A DNA stretch of 64,000 nt from UBA4285 sp050944355. GTDB lineage: Bacteria; Bacillota; Clostridia; Lachnospirales; Lachnospiraceae. The DNA lies in NCBI GenBank assembly GCA_050944355.1, contig JBMNQX010000002.1, positions 186,001 through 250,000 of the forward strand, in the 5' to 3' direction. Under the pieces are notes generated by a model, which had not been told where the DNA came from, did not search any database, and saw only the letters and a program-made list of their open reading frames with translations. A program made the position numbers and the translations under genes. Positions 27,153 through 36,194 of the stretch are shown in pieces (the first letter of the stretch is position 1; every line of letters starts with the position of its first letter).

Positions 27153-27980
27153 ATGAAGGAAAACCACCGGGGCACGATTCTGGCCATCGACATGGGCAAC
27201 ACCAATATCGTCGTCGGGGTCACGGACGGAAAGAAGATTTATTTTGAGGAGCGCATCTCCACGGACCACACAAAAACAGCGCTTGAATATGCCATTTCTT
27301 TCAAGATGCTGCTTGAACTGCACGGAATCAGCTCAGATGCGATTCAGGGCGCGATTCTCTCGTCCGTCGTTCCGCAGCTGAACCATCCGATCCGGGACGC
27401 GGTCGAGAAAGTGACCGGCATCCGCCCGCTGCTTGTCGGCGCCGGCATCCGTACCGGCCTGAACATCCGCATGGATCAGCCGAAGCAGGTCGGGAGCGAT
27501 CAGATCGTCGATGCGGTCGGCGCTCTGAATGAGTACGGCGCGCCGGTCATCATCATCGATTTCGGGACGGCCACGACATTTTCCCTGGTGGATTCTGCCG
27601 GCGTGTATTCGGGCGGCGTCATCATCCCGGGCCTTCAGGTCTCGGTGGACTCCCTTGTGACGCGCACGGCGCAGCTCCCGCGCATATCGCTCGAAGCGCC
27701 GAAGAAAGTGATCGGAAAGAACACGGTGGACTGCATGCAGAGCGGCGCGGTCTACGGCTACGCGTCCATGATCGATGGAATGCTTTCGCGCATGGAAGAA
27801 GAAGCCGGACTGAGAGACGCAGGGACTCCGATCGGCGCGCCGGGGCGCTGCCACGTCGTGGCGACGGGCGGTCTGTCGCGCATCATCGTCCCGGTGTGCC
27901 GGCGGAAAGATATCATCATCGACAACAGTCTTCTCATCAAAGGACTGGAAATTATCTACCTGAAAAATGTGGAGGAGTGA
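27153..27980 (+). CDS. coaX: Type III pantothenate kinase
   Basis: A 275-residue kinase of the ASKHA superfamily that phosphorylates pantothenate in the first step of CoA synthesis. Visible motifs: AIDMGNTNIVVGV (phosphate-binding), GSDQIVDAVGALNEYG, IIIDFGTATTFSLV, GGVIIPG, VVATGGLSRII. Start at MKENHRG, with AGGAGG 8 bases upstream; the extra in-frame ATG at 27129 lies in the terminator. Its stop is one base before the coaBC start. Confidence 0.95.
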   Translation: MKENHRGTILAIDMGNTNIVVGVTDGKKIYFEERISTDHTKTALEYAISFKMLLELHGISSDAIQGAILSSVVPQLNHPIRDAVEKVTGIRPLLVGAGIRTGLNIRMDQPKQVGSDQIVDAVGALNEYGAPVIIIDFGTATTFSLVDSAGVYSGGVIIPGLQVSVDSLVTRTAQLPRISLEAPKKVIGKNTVDCMQSGAVYGYASMIDGMLSRMEEEAGLRDAGTPIGAPGRCHVVATGGLSRIIVPVCRRKDIIIDNSLLIKGLEIIYLKNVEE

Positions 27981-27981
27981 C

Positions 27982-29178
27982 ATGCTGAAAGGAAAACACG
28001 TTCTTCTGGGGGTTTCCGGCTCGATCGCAGCTTATAAGGCGGCCGATCTTGCGAGCCGTCTTGTCAAGGCGGGCTGTGACGTCCATGTTCTGATGACGGC
28101 CAACGCCTGCAATTTCATAAACCCGGTCACATTCGAGACGCTTACGTCAAACAAGTGCCTCGTCGACACATTTGACAGGAATTTTCAGTATTCGGTCGGA
28201 CATGTGGCACTGGCGGCACAGGCGGATGTATTTCTGTGCGCGCCGGCAAGTGCTGACATCATAGCAAAACTGGCAAATGGTATCGCCGATGACATGCTGA
28301 GCACGACGTGGCTGGCCTGCGAGTGCCCGAAAATTGTATCGCCGGCCATGAACACCAGGATGTATCACAATCCGATAACGCAGGACAACCTGAAGAAACT
28401 GCGCCATTACGGCGTGCGCGTCATCACCCCGGCGAGCGGACACTTGGCCTGCGGCGAGACGGGAGAGGGAAAGCTTCCGGATGTCGGGCTGCTCTTTGAG
28501 GCAATCCGGGTGGCCTGTGAGTTTGAAAAGGATCTTGCCGGATATAAGGTGCTCGTGACGGCCGGGCCGACCGTGGAGGCGATTGATCCGGTGCGTTTTA
28601 TCAGCAATCATTCGACCGGGCGGATGGGATACAGCATCGCCGAGAATGCCATGCTGCGCGGCGCTGACGTGACACTCATATCGGGGCCCGTGAGTCTTGA
28701 AAAAGTGCCGTGGGTGAAGACGATTCCGGTGACAAGCGCGCAGGATATGTATGATTCCTGCATGGAATACGCCCCTGAAAGTGATATCATTATTAAAGCA
28801 GCAGCCGTGGCAGATTACACGCCTGAAAGACAGGCGGAAGAGAAGATCAAGAAATCAGATGACATTCTGGCGCTCAGACTGAAACGGACAAAAGACATCC
28901 TGGGCAGTCTTGGGGCCGCAAAGAGGGAAGGGCAGTTTTTGTGCGGATTTTCGATGGAGACGGAAAATCTCATCGGGAATTCCCGGAAGAAACTGGAAGC
29001 GAAAAATCTGGACATGATCTGCGCCAACAGCCTCCGGACGCCCGGAGCCGGTTTTGGCACGGAGACGAACGTCGTGACCGTGATCACAAAAGATTCCGAG
29101 ACAGAGCTTCCGCTTCTGAGCAAAGCAGAAACGGCCGAAAGAATACTCGATCTGATCCGCGATCGGCTGCAGAAATGA
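27982..29178 (+). CDS. coaBC: Bifunctional phosphopantothenoylcysteine decarboxylase / phosphopantothenate-cysteine ligase
   Basis: A 398-residue two-domain enzyme for CoA synthesis. The N-terminal flavoprotein CoaC domain has GVSGSIAAYKAADL, the active-site His in the GHVALAAQAD region, and PAMNTRMY. The C-terminal CoaB synthetase domain has VLVTAGPTVEAIDPVRFISNHSTGRMG and AAVADYTP, with a Lys-rich substrate loop. GGAGGAG precedes the ATG. It overlaps or abuts the start of the next gene (ATGATG at its stop), an odd neighbour for CoA synthesis. Confidence 0.96.
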   Translation: MLKGKHVLLGVSGSIAAYKAADLASRLVKAGCDVHVLMTANACNFINPVTFETLTSNKCLVDTFDRNFQYSVGHVALAAQADVFLCAPASADIIAKLANGIADDMLSTTWLACECPKIVSPAMNTRMYHNPITQDNLKKLRHYGVRVITPASGHLACGETGEGKLPDVGLLFEAIRVACEFEKDLAGYKVLVTAGPTVEAIDPVRFISNHSTGRMGYSIAENAMLRGADVTLISGPVSLEKVPWVKTIPVTSAQDMYDSCMEYAPESDIIIKAAAVADYTPERQAEEKIKKSDDILALRLKRTKDILGSLGAAKREGQFLCGFSMETENLIGNSRKKLEAKNLDMICANSLRTPGAGFGTETNVVTVITKDSETELPLLSKAETAERILDLIRDRLQK

Positions 29179-29192
29179 TGGGGGTAAGCGAT

Positions 29193-30860
29193 ATGTGGCA
29201 GCCTGACAATGGGGACGGAACCTACTCCAACCCGATTCTTTATACGGATTATTCGGACCCGGACGCAATCCGGTCCGGCAATGATTTCTATATGACAGCG
29301 TCGAGCTTCAGCAATGCGCCGGGACTTCCGATTCTTCACTCGAAGGATCTCGTCCACTGGGAGATCATCAACTATGCGCTGAAGAAACTTCCGGAGGCGC
29401 GCTACGACAACCCGGTGCACGGATGCGGCGTGTGGGCTCCCGCCATCCGCAAAAACGCAGGAAAATTCTATATCTATTTTCCGATGCCGGACGAGGGCAT
29501 CTATGTCACGACTGCGGATGACCCGGCCGGTGAATGGAGCCGGCCGGTGAATATCCGCCCGGGAGCCGGCTGGATCGATCCCTGCCCGTTCTGGGATGAA
29601 GACGGGAGAGCGTGGCTCATCAATGCGCTGGCGGGCTCGCGCGCTCACAAAAAAGATGTGCTTCTTCTCTCGGAAATGTCACCGGACGGCATGAGCCTGA
29701 TTTCAGAACCGGAAGTGATTTTTGACGGCTCCGGGAACGGAAACCGCACGGTGGAAGGCCCGAAGCTTTACAGGCGCGGCGGATGGTACTATATTTTCGC
29801 GCCGGCCGGAGGTGTAAAACAGGGCTGGCAGCTTGTGCTGCGGAGCAGATCCATTCACGGACCGTACGAGTACCGGGTTGTCATGAAACAGGGAAACACC
29901 GCGGTAAACGGACCACATCAGGGAGCCTGGGTGACAACACCGGCCGGTGAGGACTGGTTCCTGCATTTTCAGGATGTGGGCGCGGCCGGGCGCATTGTGC
30001 ATCTCGAGCCGATGCGCTGGGTTTCTGACTGGCCGGTGATCGGAGCGGCGGCACCCGGACAAACTTTCGGAACGCCGGTAAGAAAATGGAATAAGCCGAA
30101 GATTCTGGGCGATCTCGAGAAAAATGCGGATCTGCTTCAGAGAGAAGTAAATGTCGGGCCTGTCTGCAGTGACGAATTTGAGACCGGAACTCCCAATCTT
30201 GCCTGGCAGTGGAACGCCAATCCGGATCCGGATTTTACGGATACCGAAAAGGAAGTCAGGGGACTTGTACTCAATGCTGTTCCGGCGAGCCACCTGAGGC
30301 CGACAGGGGATTTGAGAAATCTGCTGCTTCAGAAATGGCCGGCACCTCAGTTCTACTGGGAATGCAAGATGGATGTGAGCGACATGAATGACGGCGACCG
30401 GGCAGGAATTATTTCGCTCGGCACGAAGTACCAGGTTCTGCAGGTTCGGCGCCAGGGAAACGCCTGGCTGCTCGACACGATCGAGGGAAATCAGGAATTT
30501 GACCGCGAGCGCTGTTACACGGAAGAATACAAAGAGAGCAGTATTCTGCCTCTGTCTTTTGCAGAGAAGAAAGAGAAAATTCTGTACTTTCGGATGAGTG
30601 TAGTTCCGGCGGGCAAGGTGCCGGAGAGCCGGAACAGCGGTGGAGAAGTGATTCCTGAACACACACGCTGGGTGGTATCGCTCTCAGTCGGACGGACCAG
30701 AGGCGATTCGGAGAGCATTATCAGACGAGAAGCTGTACCCGGGAGATGGGTCGGCGTCAAAGGGGGTATTTTCTGTTCGCATGACGCGGACGTAAAAACG
30801 GACCCGGGGCGCGTGTGCGCCGAATGGGTCCGCTATGGAAAATATACAGATTTGCTTTGA
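29193..30860 (+). CDS. Glycoside hydrolase family 43 protein
   Basis: A 555-residue enzyme. The five-bladed propeller (residues 10-310) shows the expected acid trio: Asp in YSDPDAIR, Asp in WIDPCPFWDEDG, Glu in TVEGPKLYRR. The C-terminal half is a concanavalin-like sandwich of the type found in GH43 beta-xylosidases and alpha-L-arabinofuranosidases. No signal peptide. I chose MWQPDNGDG with GGGGG about 9 bases upstream; ATGs at 29175 and 29178 overlap the coaBC stop and lack a ribosome site. The open frame continues upstream to 28941 but only as a shadow of coaBC. Exact substrate unknown. Confidence 0.85.
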   Translation: MWQPDNGDGTYSNPILYTDYSDPDAIRSGNDFYMTASSFSNAPGLPILHSKDLVHWEIINYALKKLPEARYDNPVHGCGVWAPAIRKNAGKFYIYFPMPDEGIYVTTADDPAGEWSRPVNIRPGAGWIDPCPFWDEDGRAWLINALAGSRAHKKDVLLLSEMSPDGMSLISEPEVIFDGSGNGNRTVEGPKLYRRGGWYYIFAPAGGVKQGWQLVLRSRSIHGPYEYRVVMKQGNTAVNGPHQGAWVTTPAGEDWFLHFQDVGAAGRIVHLEPMRWVSDWPVIGAAAPGQTFGTPVRKWNKPKILGDLEKNADLLQREVNVGPVCSDEFETGTPNLAWQWNANPDPDFTDTEKEVRGLVLNAVPASHLRPTGDLRNLLLQKWPAPQFYWECKMDVSDMNDGDRAGIISLGTKYQVLQVRRQGNAWLLDTIEGNQEFDRERCYTEEYKESSILPLSFAEKKEKILYFRMSVVPAGKVPESRNSGGEVIPEHTRWVVSLSVGRTRGDSESIIRREAVPGRWVGVKGGIFCSHDADVKTDPGRVCAEWVRYGKYTDLL

Positions 30861-30863
30861 TCA

Positions 30864-32240
30864 TCAGTAGTATACGTTGCCGCCGATGTTTACGCCGCTG
30901 ATTCCTCTTGCAGCCGCAGTCTTTTCCGATACGAAATGCAGGTACGGATGCGTGATGGTTCCGGAGAGTACGGCGCGGGCCGCTGCATAGCAGCTCTCGC
31001 TGGCTCCTCTTGCGAGAATCGCCTCGAACATGTAGGAATACTGAGAGTTGGCGATGAACTGATTCGGAGCGTAGATGACTTCCAGAACGGATCCGCCGTA
31101 AGCTCCGTTATACAGACGGTTCATGACACACGATCCTACGGCTACTTCGGCGTCGTAGTTGTTCGGTCCGGCTTCCCCTTCCATAAGGGCGGCCATGACG
31201 TCAAGTTCTGTCTGCGAATAGGAAGCGGAAGAAGTTGTCTCGGAAGTGGCTGTCTCGGCAGAGGCAGTCTCTTCTTCGGCGGCGGTTTCCGTTTCCGTCT
31301 CAGTTTCAGCCTGTTCTGTTTCCTGCTGTGTCTCTTCTTCCTGTGTCTCTTCAGCCGCTGAAGTCTCTGCGGTCTCTGTCTCCGATGTCGTTTCCGTTGA
31401 GGCTGTAGTGCTCGTGCTGGCGACAGTCAGCAGGGAAGATCCTTCCGACGCGCCGGATGTGGAAGAGGCGCTCTCTGACGCGGCGGCTTCCGATGAAGCG
31501 GCGCGCTCGGATTCGGCTGCGAGCCGGTCGGCATCGAGCTGCTCCTGCTCGGATGCAAGCTGTGCCTGATAGGAGGCGACGAGAGCGTCGGCCTCTGCCA
31601 TCAGAGATTCATTCTGCTGGAGCTGTTCCTGTTTCTGAGCAATCATGTCCTCGAAATTTGCCTGGGCGGCAGTCAGGGAAGACTGTAAGTCATTCAGAGC
31701 GGCAAGTTCACTTTCCTGCTGCTCTTTCGTTTCCTGCTCCTCTGCGATGAGATCACTCAGTTCCTGAAGCTTGTCTCTGTCGTACGTGCTGATCGATACC
31801 ACATACGACGTGCGCTTGAGAAACTCGGCGAAATCTTTGGATGACAGCAGAGTCTCGACCGCTGAGTTGGAACGGCTGTTCTCGTACATATAGCGGACGC
31901 GCAGGGCCATGGAATCGTACATCTCATCGGCAGATGCCTCATCCTCTTCGATCTGAGCGTTCAACTCCGTGAGCTGTTCTTTTTTTTCTGAGATCTGAGA
32001 GTTGATGTCTGCCAGATTCTCCATCGAAGAATTCAGGTCACCCAGCAGAGAATTGAGTTCGTCGGAAAGCTGCGCGTTGGAAGCGCTGTAGCTGTCCGCT
32101 TTCTGCTGAGCGGCGTTCAGATCATCCTGCGTGTCGGCAAAGACAGTGTACGACGGCAGCGCGGCCGAAAGAATCCCCAGCGCCGCGGCAGCCGCGGTGA
32201 TGCGGAAATTCATGCTTTTGTTGTTCAGTCGTATTTTCAT
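30864..32240 (-). CDS. Secreted cell-wall hydrolase: coiled-coil N-terminus plus SleB-type domain
   Basis: A 458-residue exported protein. Signal peptide to about residue 36 (LSAALPSYTVFA-D), then a long coiled coil (about 40-240) like the PcsB/CwlO N-terminal domain, an Ala/Ser/Thr/Glu-rich linker (about 250-335), and a C-terminal SleB/Hydrolase_2 domain (ELDVMAALMEGEAGPNNYDAEVAVGSCVMNR). The conserved Glu in the EGEAG motif is the expected catalytic residue. It probably cleaves peptidoglycan during growth or division. AAGGAG lies 15 bases before the ATG, which is far. It ends 3 bases from the convergent GH43 gene, with no terminator between. Confidence 0.85.
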   Translation of the reverse strand: MKIRLNNKSMNFRITAAAAALGILSAALPSYTVFADTQDDLNAAQQKADSYSASNAQLSDELNSLLGDLNSSMENLADINSQISEKKEQLTELNAQIEEDEASADEMYDSMALRVRYMYENSRSNSAVETLLSSKDFAEFLKRTSYVVSISTYDRDKLQELSDLIAEEQETKEQQESELAALNDLQSSLTAAQANFEDMIAQKQEQLQQNESLMAEADALVASYQAQLASEQEQLDADRLAAESERAASSEAAASESASSTSGASEGSSLLTVASTSTTASTETTSETETAETSAAEETQEEETQQETEQAETETETETAAEEETASAETATSETTSSASYSQTELDVMAALMEGEAGPNNYDAEVAVGSCVMNRLYNGAYGGSVLEVIYAPNQFIANSQYSYMFEAILARGASESCYAAARAVLSGTITHPYLHFVSEKTAAARGISGVNIGGNVYY

Positions 32241-32279
32241 CAGATTTGATCTTTGCTCCTTAAAATTTGTTCAAAAATA

Positions 32280-32296
32280 TGTTACAAATCGTAACA
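32280..32296. promoter_or_regulatory. 17-bp palindrome upstream of the cell-wall hydrolase
   Basis: TGTTAC-AAATC-GTAACA, 40 bases before the hydrolase start. On the minus strand it also reads as two TGTWAC half-sites spaced like a WalR (VicR) box but with 4 rather than 5 bases between them. Confidence 0.4.
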
Positions 32297-32383
32297 AATA
32301 TGTGACGATTTATGCATGAGTATATAACATTTCATTATAATTTGCAACCCCCTCCCATTTCAGGGCGGCTTTTCCCGGATTTG

Positions 32384-32392
32384 TGCTATTAT
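32384..32392 (+). promoter_or_regulatory. Extended -10 abutting the LRR gene start
   Basis: TGCTATTAT, with TATTAT at 32387-32392. The predicted transcription start is at or next to the ATG at 32400, so the mRNA may be leaderless. Confidence 0.35.
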
Positions 32393-32399
32393 GAGAGGC

Positions 32400-33263
32400 A
32401 TGGATACGGAACAGATATGGCAAATAGAAGACGGCCGCCTGATAAAAATGACAGAAAAACAAGAGCGGCTTGAAATACCGGAGGGCATCCGGGAAATTAT
32501 GCCTTTCGCGATGGCAGAGCACCGGGAGATTCAGGAACTTATTCTTCCGGATTCACTCAAAAAAATCGGGGCACACGCTTTTTATAATGACAGAAGTCTG
32601 ATCTCGATTTCGTTTTCGGACAACCTGGACGATATCGGCGACGGCGCTTTTAAAAACTGTGAGAAAATAAACAGGCTTCTTATCCGGAAACAAAAAGGAA
32701 ATATGAGAGGGCTGAAAGATCTTCTCGCAGATCTGCACCAGGAAATTGAAGTCCGGATTTTTGATGAGAACAGTTCAGAAGAAGCGAGGCTGATTTTTCC
32801 TTATTATTTAATGAATTATGAAGAGAATACTCCCGCCCGCATTGTCAATCAGATCGCCGAGGGCTCGGGCGTCGAGTACCGCAACTGCGTGAGCAGCAGC
32901 GGAATCGACTTCCTGTTTTACGACCGGCTGTTTACAAACAATCAGGCCGTCGATCTGCAGGGATGTTCAGCGCGCATCGCCATGGCAAGACTCAGGTTTC
33001 CATACGGACTCACCGACAGGGCAGAAGAGACGTACCGGAAGTATCTCACGGCGCACGCGCAGGAAATCATGAAGAAATTGATTGCGGGGGACCGGGAACA
33101 GGCAATGACGGATTTTCTGGACCTGAATCTGACCGATCGTGATTTTCTGACCCGGATGATCGAATACGCAAGGGTGAGCGATTTTTCGCAGGCACTGTCG
33201 GCTCTTCTGAACTATGAAAGGAGTCATTATGGAAGAAAGAAAAAAACATATGACTTCTTCTGA
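32400..33263 (+). CDS. BspA-type leucine-rich repeat protein, first gene of an LRR/VWA/MoxR operon
   Basis: 287 residues. The N-terminal third has two LRR_5 repeats (LEIPEGIREIMPFAMAEHREI, LILPDSLKKIGAHAFYND, FSDNLDDIGDGAFKNCEKI). The remaining ~190 residues are an unrecognised helical region without signal peptide or membrane segment, so it should be cytoplasmic, unlike most surface BspA proteins. No ribosome site precedes the ATG; an ATG three codons up (32391) is part of the promoter. It overlaps the next gene by 35 bases, so the products probably act together. Confidence 0.75.
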   Translation: MDTEQIWQIEDGRLIKMTEKQERLEIPEGIREIMPFAMAEHREIQELILPDSLKKIGAHAFYNDRSLISISFSDNLDDIGDGAFKNCEKINRLLIRKQKGNMRGLKDLLADLHQEIEVRIFDENSSEEARLIFPYYLMNYEENTPARIVNQIAEGSGVEYRNCVSSSGIDFLFYDRLFTNNQAVDLQGCSARIAMARLRFPYGLTDRAEETYRKYLTAHAQEIMKKLIAGDREQAMTDFLDLNLTDRDFLTRMIEYARVSDFSQALSALLNYERSHYGRKKKTYDFF

Positions 33264-34590
33264 GCAGTGGAGCCTTCTCGGGGAGCAGATTCTGAGCCAG
33301 GCGAGGCAGGAGCTCTTCCTCTCGATGCGGCAGCTGTTTCCCGCTCTGTCCAAATTTAAGTTCAGGGCGGAAAGCCGTTTCCGGTATCTGGCAGATGACG
33401 CGCAGACAATTTATTTCAATCCGATCCGGCTCTCGCAGGAATACGAAGACCGGCCGGTAAAAGTCAACCGGGCATTTCTGCACATCACGCTTCATGCTCT
33501 GTTTCTGACCTGTTTTCCGCCGGTCGGGGTCAACCGGCCTCTGTGGGATCTGGCTTCTGACATTCAGACAGAATACATCATAGACGGCCTTGACTCGGAG
33601 GCAACCCGCCTCCCGGTGAATGAGGCAAAGGAAGGCGTATACCGGGATCTGATTGCGAAGATACATGTTCTGTCGGCCGGCAGTATTTACCAGTATCTGA
33701 AGAGCCGGCCCGACTGGGAAATTCAGGTGGCGGCTCTGACGCCGGTTTTTGAGGTGGACGATCACTCTCTGTGGTACAGAAACAGCCGGAAAGATCAGAA
33801 GGAACGGCAGCAGGAAGAAGAGAACCGCAAAAACTGGAAGAAAGAGGCAAGAACTTTGGCGGCATCACTGCCCTCACCGGCGCATGGGCGCGGCGACGGC
33901 CGGCAGCGGCTCGCGAAGCTTCTCGGAGCTGCATCGCACACGAAAAGTTCATACCGCGAATTCCTGCGCAAGTTCACGGAACGCCGCGAAGAGATGAAGG
34001 TCGATCTCGACTCCTTTGACTACGGGTACTATGAACTGGGGCTCGATCTGTACGGGAATATTCCGCTGCTGGAAGAATTGGAGTACCGTGACACCGAGAA
34101 AATCGGAGATTTCTGCATCGTTCTCGATACATCCGGATCCTGCAGCGGAGAAGTGCTGGCGCGGTTTCTGTCCGAGACGCTCGCCATCCTCTCGGATGAG
34201 GCTTCATTTTTTAAGGAGACCCGCATTCATATCATTCAGTGCGACAATCAGATTCAGGATGACAGGGTGCTCAAAAACAGACAGGACGTGAGTGGACTTC
34301 TGCGTGAACTGAGAGAGAAACAATTTCGCGTAAAGGGCTACGGCGGAACCGATTTCCGGCCGGCGTTCCGGTACGTCGACGGTCTCGTCCGGGAGAAAAA
34401 ACTGACGAAACTGCGCGGAATGCTGTATTTCACTGACGGTTACGGCATCTATCCGAAAGAACGCCCTTCCTGGAACACTTGTTTTGTGCTTTCAGGCGAT
34501 TACGACAGTGAGATTCATGTGCCCGGCTGGGCCATCAGGATGCAGCTCGGAGCATGGGAGGATTTTGAAAATGAACATCAAGAGAGCTAA
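33229..34590 (+). CDS. VWA-like protein with DUF2201 metallopeptidase-like N-terminus
   Basis: 453 residues. The N-terminal domain resembles DUF2201 (inactive or unusual zincin): FRYLADDAQTIYFNP, an HITLH pair, and WDLASDIQTEYIIDGL. A charged helical linker (about 180-250) follows, then a VWA-like domain with a complete MIDAS: DTSGS, the Thr of GGTDF, and the Asp of YFTDGYG. It starts at MEERKKHM with AAAGGAG 8 bases upstream. VWA proteins of this kind pair with MoxR ATPases as chaperone- or metal-insertion-like complexes; the AAA gene overlaps its end by 20 bases. Target unknown. Confidence 0.82.
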   Translation: MEERKKHMTSSEQWSLLGEQILSQARQELFLSMRQLFPALSKFKFRAESRFRYLADDAQTIYFNPIRLSQEYEDRPVKVNRAFLHITLHALFLTCFPPVGVNRPLWDLASDIQTEYIIDGLDSEATRLPVNEAKEGVYRDLIAKIHVLSAGSIYQYLKSRPDWEIQVAALTPVFEVDDHSLWYRNSRKDQKERQQEEENRKNWKKEARTLAASLPSPAHGRGDGRQRLAKLLGAASHTKSSYREFLRKFTERREEMKVDLDSFDYGYYELGLDLYGNIPLLEELEYRDTEKIGDFCIVLDTSGSCSGEVLARFLSETLAILSDEASFFKETRIHIIQCDNQIQDDRVLKNRQDVSGLLRELREKQFRVKGYGGTDFRPAFRYVDGLVREKKLTKLRGMLYFTDGYGIYPKERPSWNTCFVLSGDYDSEIHVPGWAIRMQLGAWEDFENEHQES

Positions 34591-36079
34591 AGAAGAGATC
34601 CGGAATACCGTCAAAGCCTACCTGGCAAATGATGAATCAGGCCGGCCTCTCATATCCCGGGTGCACCAGAGACCGATTCTTCTGATCGGCGCACCGGGAA
34701 TCGGAAAAACAGCCATCATGGAGCAGACGGCCCATGAGTGTGGCATTGCGCTCGTCGCCTATACGATGACACATCACACGAGACAGAGCGCGCTGGGACT
34801 CCCGCAGATTTGTCATGAGCAGTTCGACGGACAGGACATCACTGTCACCGAATACACGATGAGTGAAATCATTGCCTCCATTTATAAAAAGGAGAAAGAG
34901 ACGGGGCTGCGGCAGGGAATTCTTTTCATCGATGAGATAAACTGTGTGTCCGAGACACTGACGCCTGTGATGCTGCAGTTCCTTCAGGAGAAGACATTCG
35001 GATCTCATCGGATTCCTGACGGCTGGATTATCTGCGCGGCCGGCAATCCTCCGGAATACAACCGCTCTGTGCGCGAATTCGATGTGGTCACACTGGACCG
35101 CGTCAAGAAGATTGAGGTGGAGCCCGATTATCCGGTCTGGCGCGAATATGCGCGGACGGCCGGCGTACACGGCAGTATTCTGGCCTATCTGGATGCGCGG
35201 CAGGAGAATTTCTACAAGGTCGAGTCGACGCCGGAGGGCCGCCGATTTGTGACAGCCAGGGGCTGGGAAGATCTGTCCGAGCTCATGAAAGCGTATGAGA
35301 AGACGGGACTTGAGGTCGACGACGAAGTGATCGGGGAATATCTGCAGGATCCCGTCATCGCTGAGGATTTTGCCAATTTTCTGACCCTGTACCGCAAATA
35401 TGAGGAACGATACAATGTCTCGGATATTCTCCGCGGAAAACAGTCGCCGCAGGTCGATGCGCGCGTGGACGAGGCGCCGTTTGACGAGCGCATCAGCATT
35501 GTGTCCATGCTGCTTTCCGGTCTGCATCGTTCGTTCACGGAAGCCTGGATTGCCGACCGGAAGACAGACACTCTGTTCCGGGTTCTTAAGAAAGTGCAGA
35601 AAGCGGATGACACCGGTGCTTTTGCAAAGATCGTGAGAGAAGAGGCGGATTCATTCCGAAAGTCAAATCTGGCGGCTGGTCTGAGCCGTGAAGAAGAGAC
35701 GGCCGGCGATCAGGCGCTGACGCTTCTCGACGACTGGAACGGGCAGCTGGCCGGACAGACATTTGACAGCCCGGCAGAACAGTTTGAATTCCTGAGAAAA
35801 AATTTTCTGCAGGTCACACAGGAGAGGGAGGAAGCGACTGAAGAAGCCGGGAAAAGACTGGCCTGTGCGTTTGATTTCCTCGAAAAGCATTTTTCGCCGG
35901 CAGGAGTTCCGGGGCCGGAGATGATTCTTTTTGTGACAGAGCTGGCCGCCGGGTATTACAGTCTGTGGTTCCTTGAGACGGAGGGCTCAGATACATTTGA
36001 CAGGTACAACGCTATGCTGAAAATCGACTCCGGCCGCGAAAAACTGCAGGAGAGAATCCGCAGCGCAAGGGAAAACTGA
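34571..36079 (+). CDS. MoxR-type AAA+ ATPase, partner of the VWA protein
   Basis: 502 residues. The AAA+ core lies in the first ~250: Walker A GAPGIGKT, Walker B ILFIDEIN, sensor 1 AAGNPPEYN, and a likely arginine finger in DRVKKIEV. The C-terminal ~250 residues are helical and unusual for short MoxR proteins. It starts at MNIKRAKEE with GGGAGGA 8 bases upstream; the longer frame runs inside the VWA gene. Together with the two upstream genes it forms a three-gene cassette, comparable in principle to RavA-ViaA. Confidence 0.85.
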   Translation: MNIKRAKEEIRNTVKAYLANDESGRPLISRVHQRPILLIGAPGIGKTAIMEQTAHECGIALVAYTMTHHTRQSALGLPQICHEQFDGQDITVTEYTMSEIIASIYKKEKETGLRQGILFIDEINCVSETLTPVMLQFLQEKTFGSHRIPDGWIICAAGNPPEYNRSVREFDVVTLDRVKKIEVEPDYPVWREYARTAGVHGSILAYLDARQENFYKVESTPEGRRFVTARGWEDLSELMKAYEKTGLEVDDEVIGEYLQDPVIAEDFANFLTLYRKYEERYNVSDILRGKQSPQVDARVDEAPFDERISIVSMLLSGLHRSFTEAWIADRKTDTLFRVLKKVQKADDTGAFAKIVREEADSFRKSNLAAGLSREEETAGDQALTLLDDWNGQLAGQTFDSPAEQFEFLRKNFLQVTQEREEATEEAGKRLACAFDFLEKHFSPAGVPGPEMILFVTELAAGYYSLWFLETEGSDTFDRYNAMLKIDSGREKLQERIRSAREN

Positions 36080-36142
36080 CCGGCAGATTTAAGAAACGCC
36101 GAAAACATGCAGAATTCGCCTCTCCGCTTCTTTACTTTAATA

Positions 36143-36170
36143 TTGCAAAGTGTTAAAATTCGGTTATCAA
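36143..36170 (+). promoter_or_regulatory. Candidate promoter of the YerC gene
   Basis: TTGCAA, 16-base spacer, TATCAA. Confidence 0.4.
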
Positions 36171-36194
36171 TGTTTATTCGGGAGGAATTCTGAA

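Noticed and set aside
28941..29192. N-terminal extension of the GH43 gene inside coaBC
   Set aside because: The extension is a +1 shadow of coaBC, rich in Arg/Asp/Ser, and unrelated to GH43.
31230..31560. Repetitive sequence in the cell-wall hydrolase gene, considered as a CRISPR or tandem repeat
   Set aside because: It encodes an irregular Ala/Ser/Thr/Glu linker; units are not uniform and there are no spacers.
36150..36194. Longer ATG start for the YerC gene
   Set aside because: The extra residues do not fit the family and include the ribosome site; TTG at 36195 is better supported.
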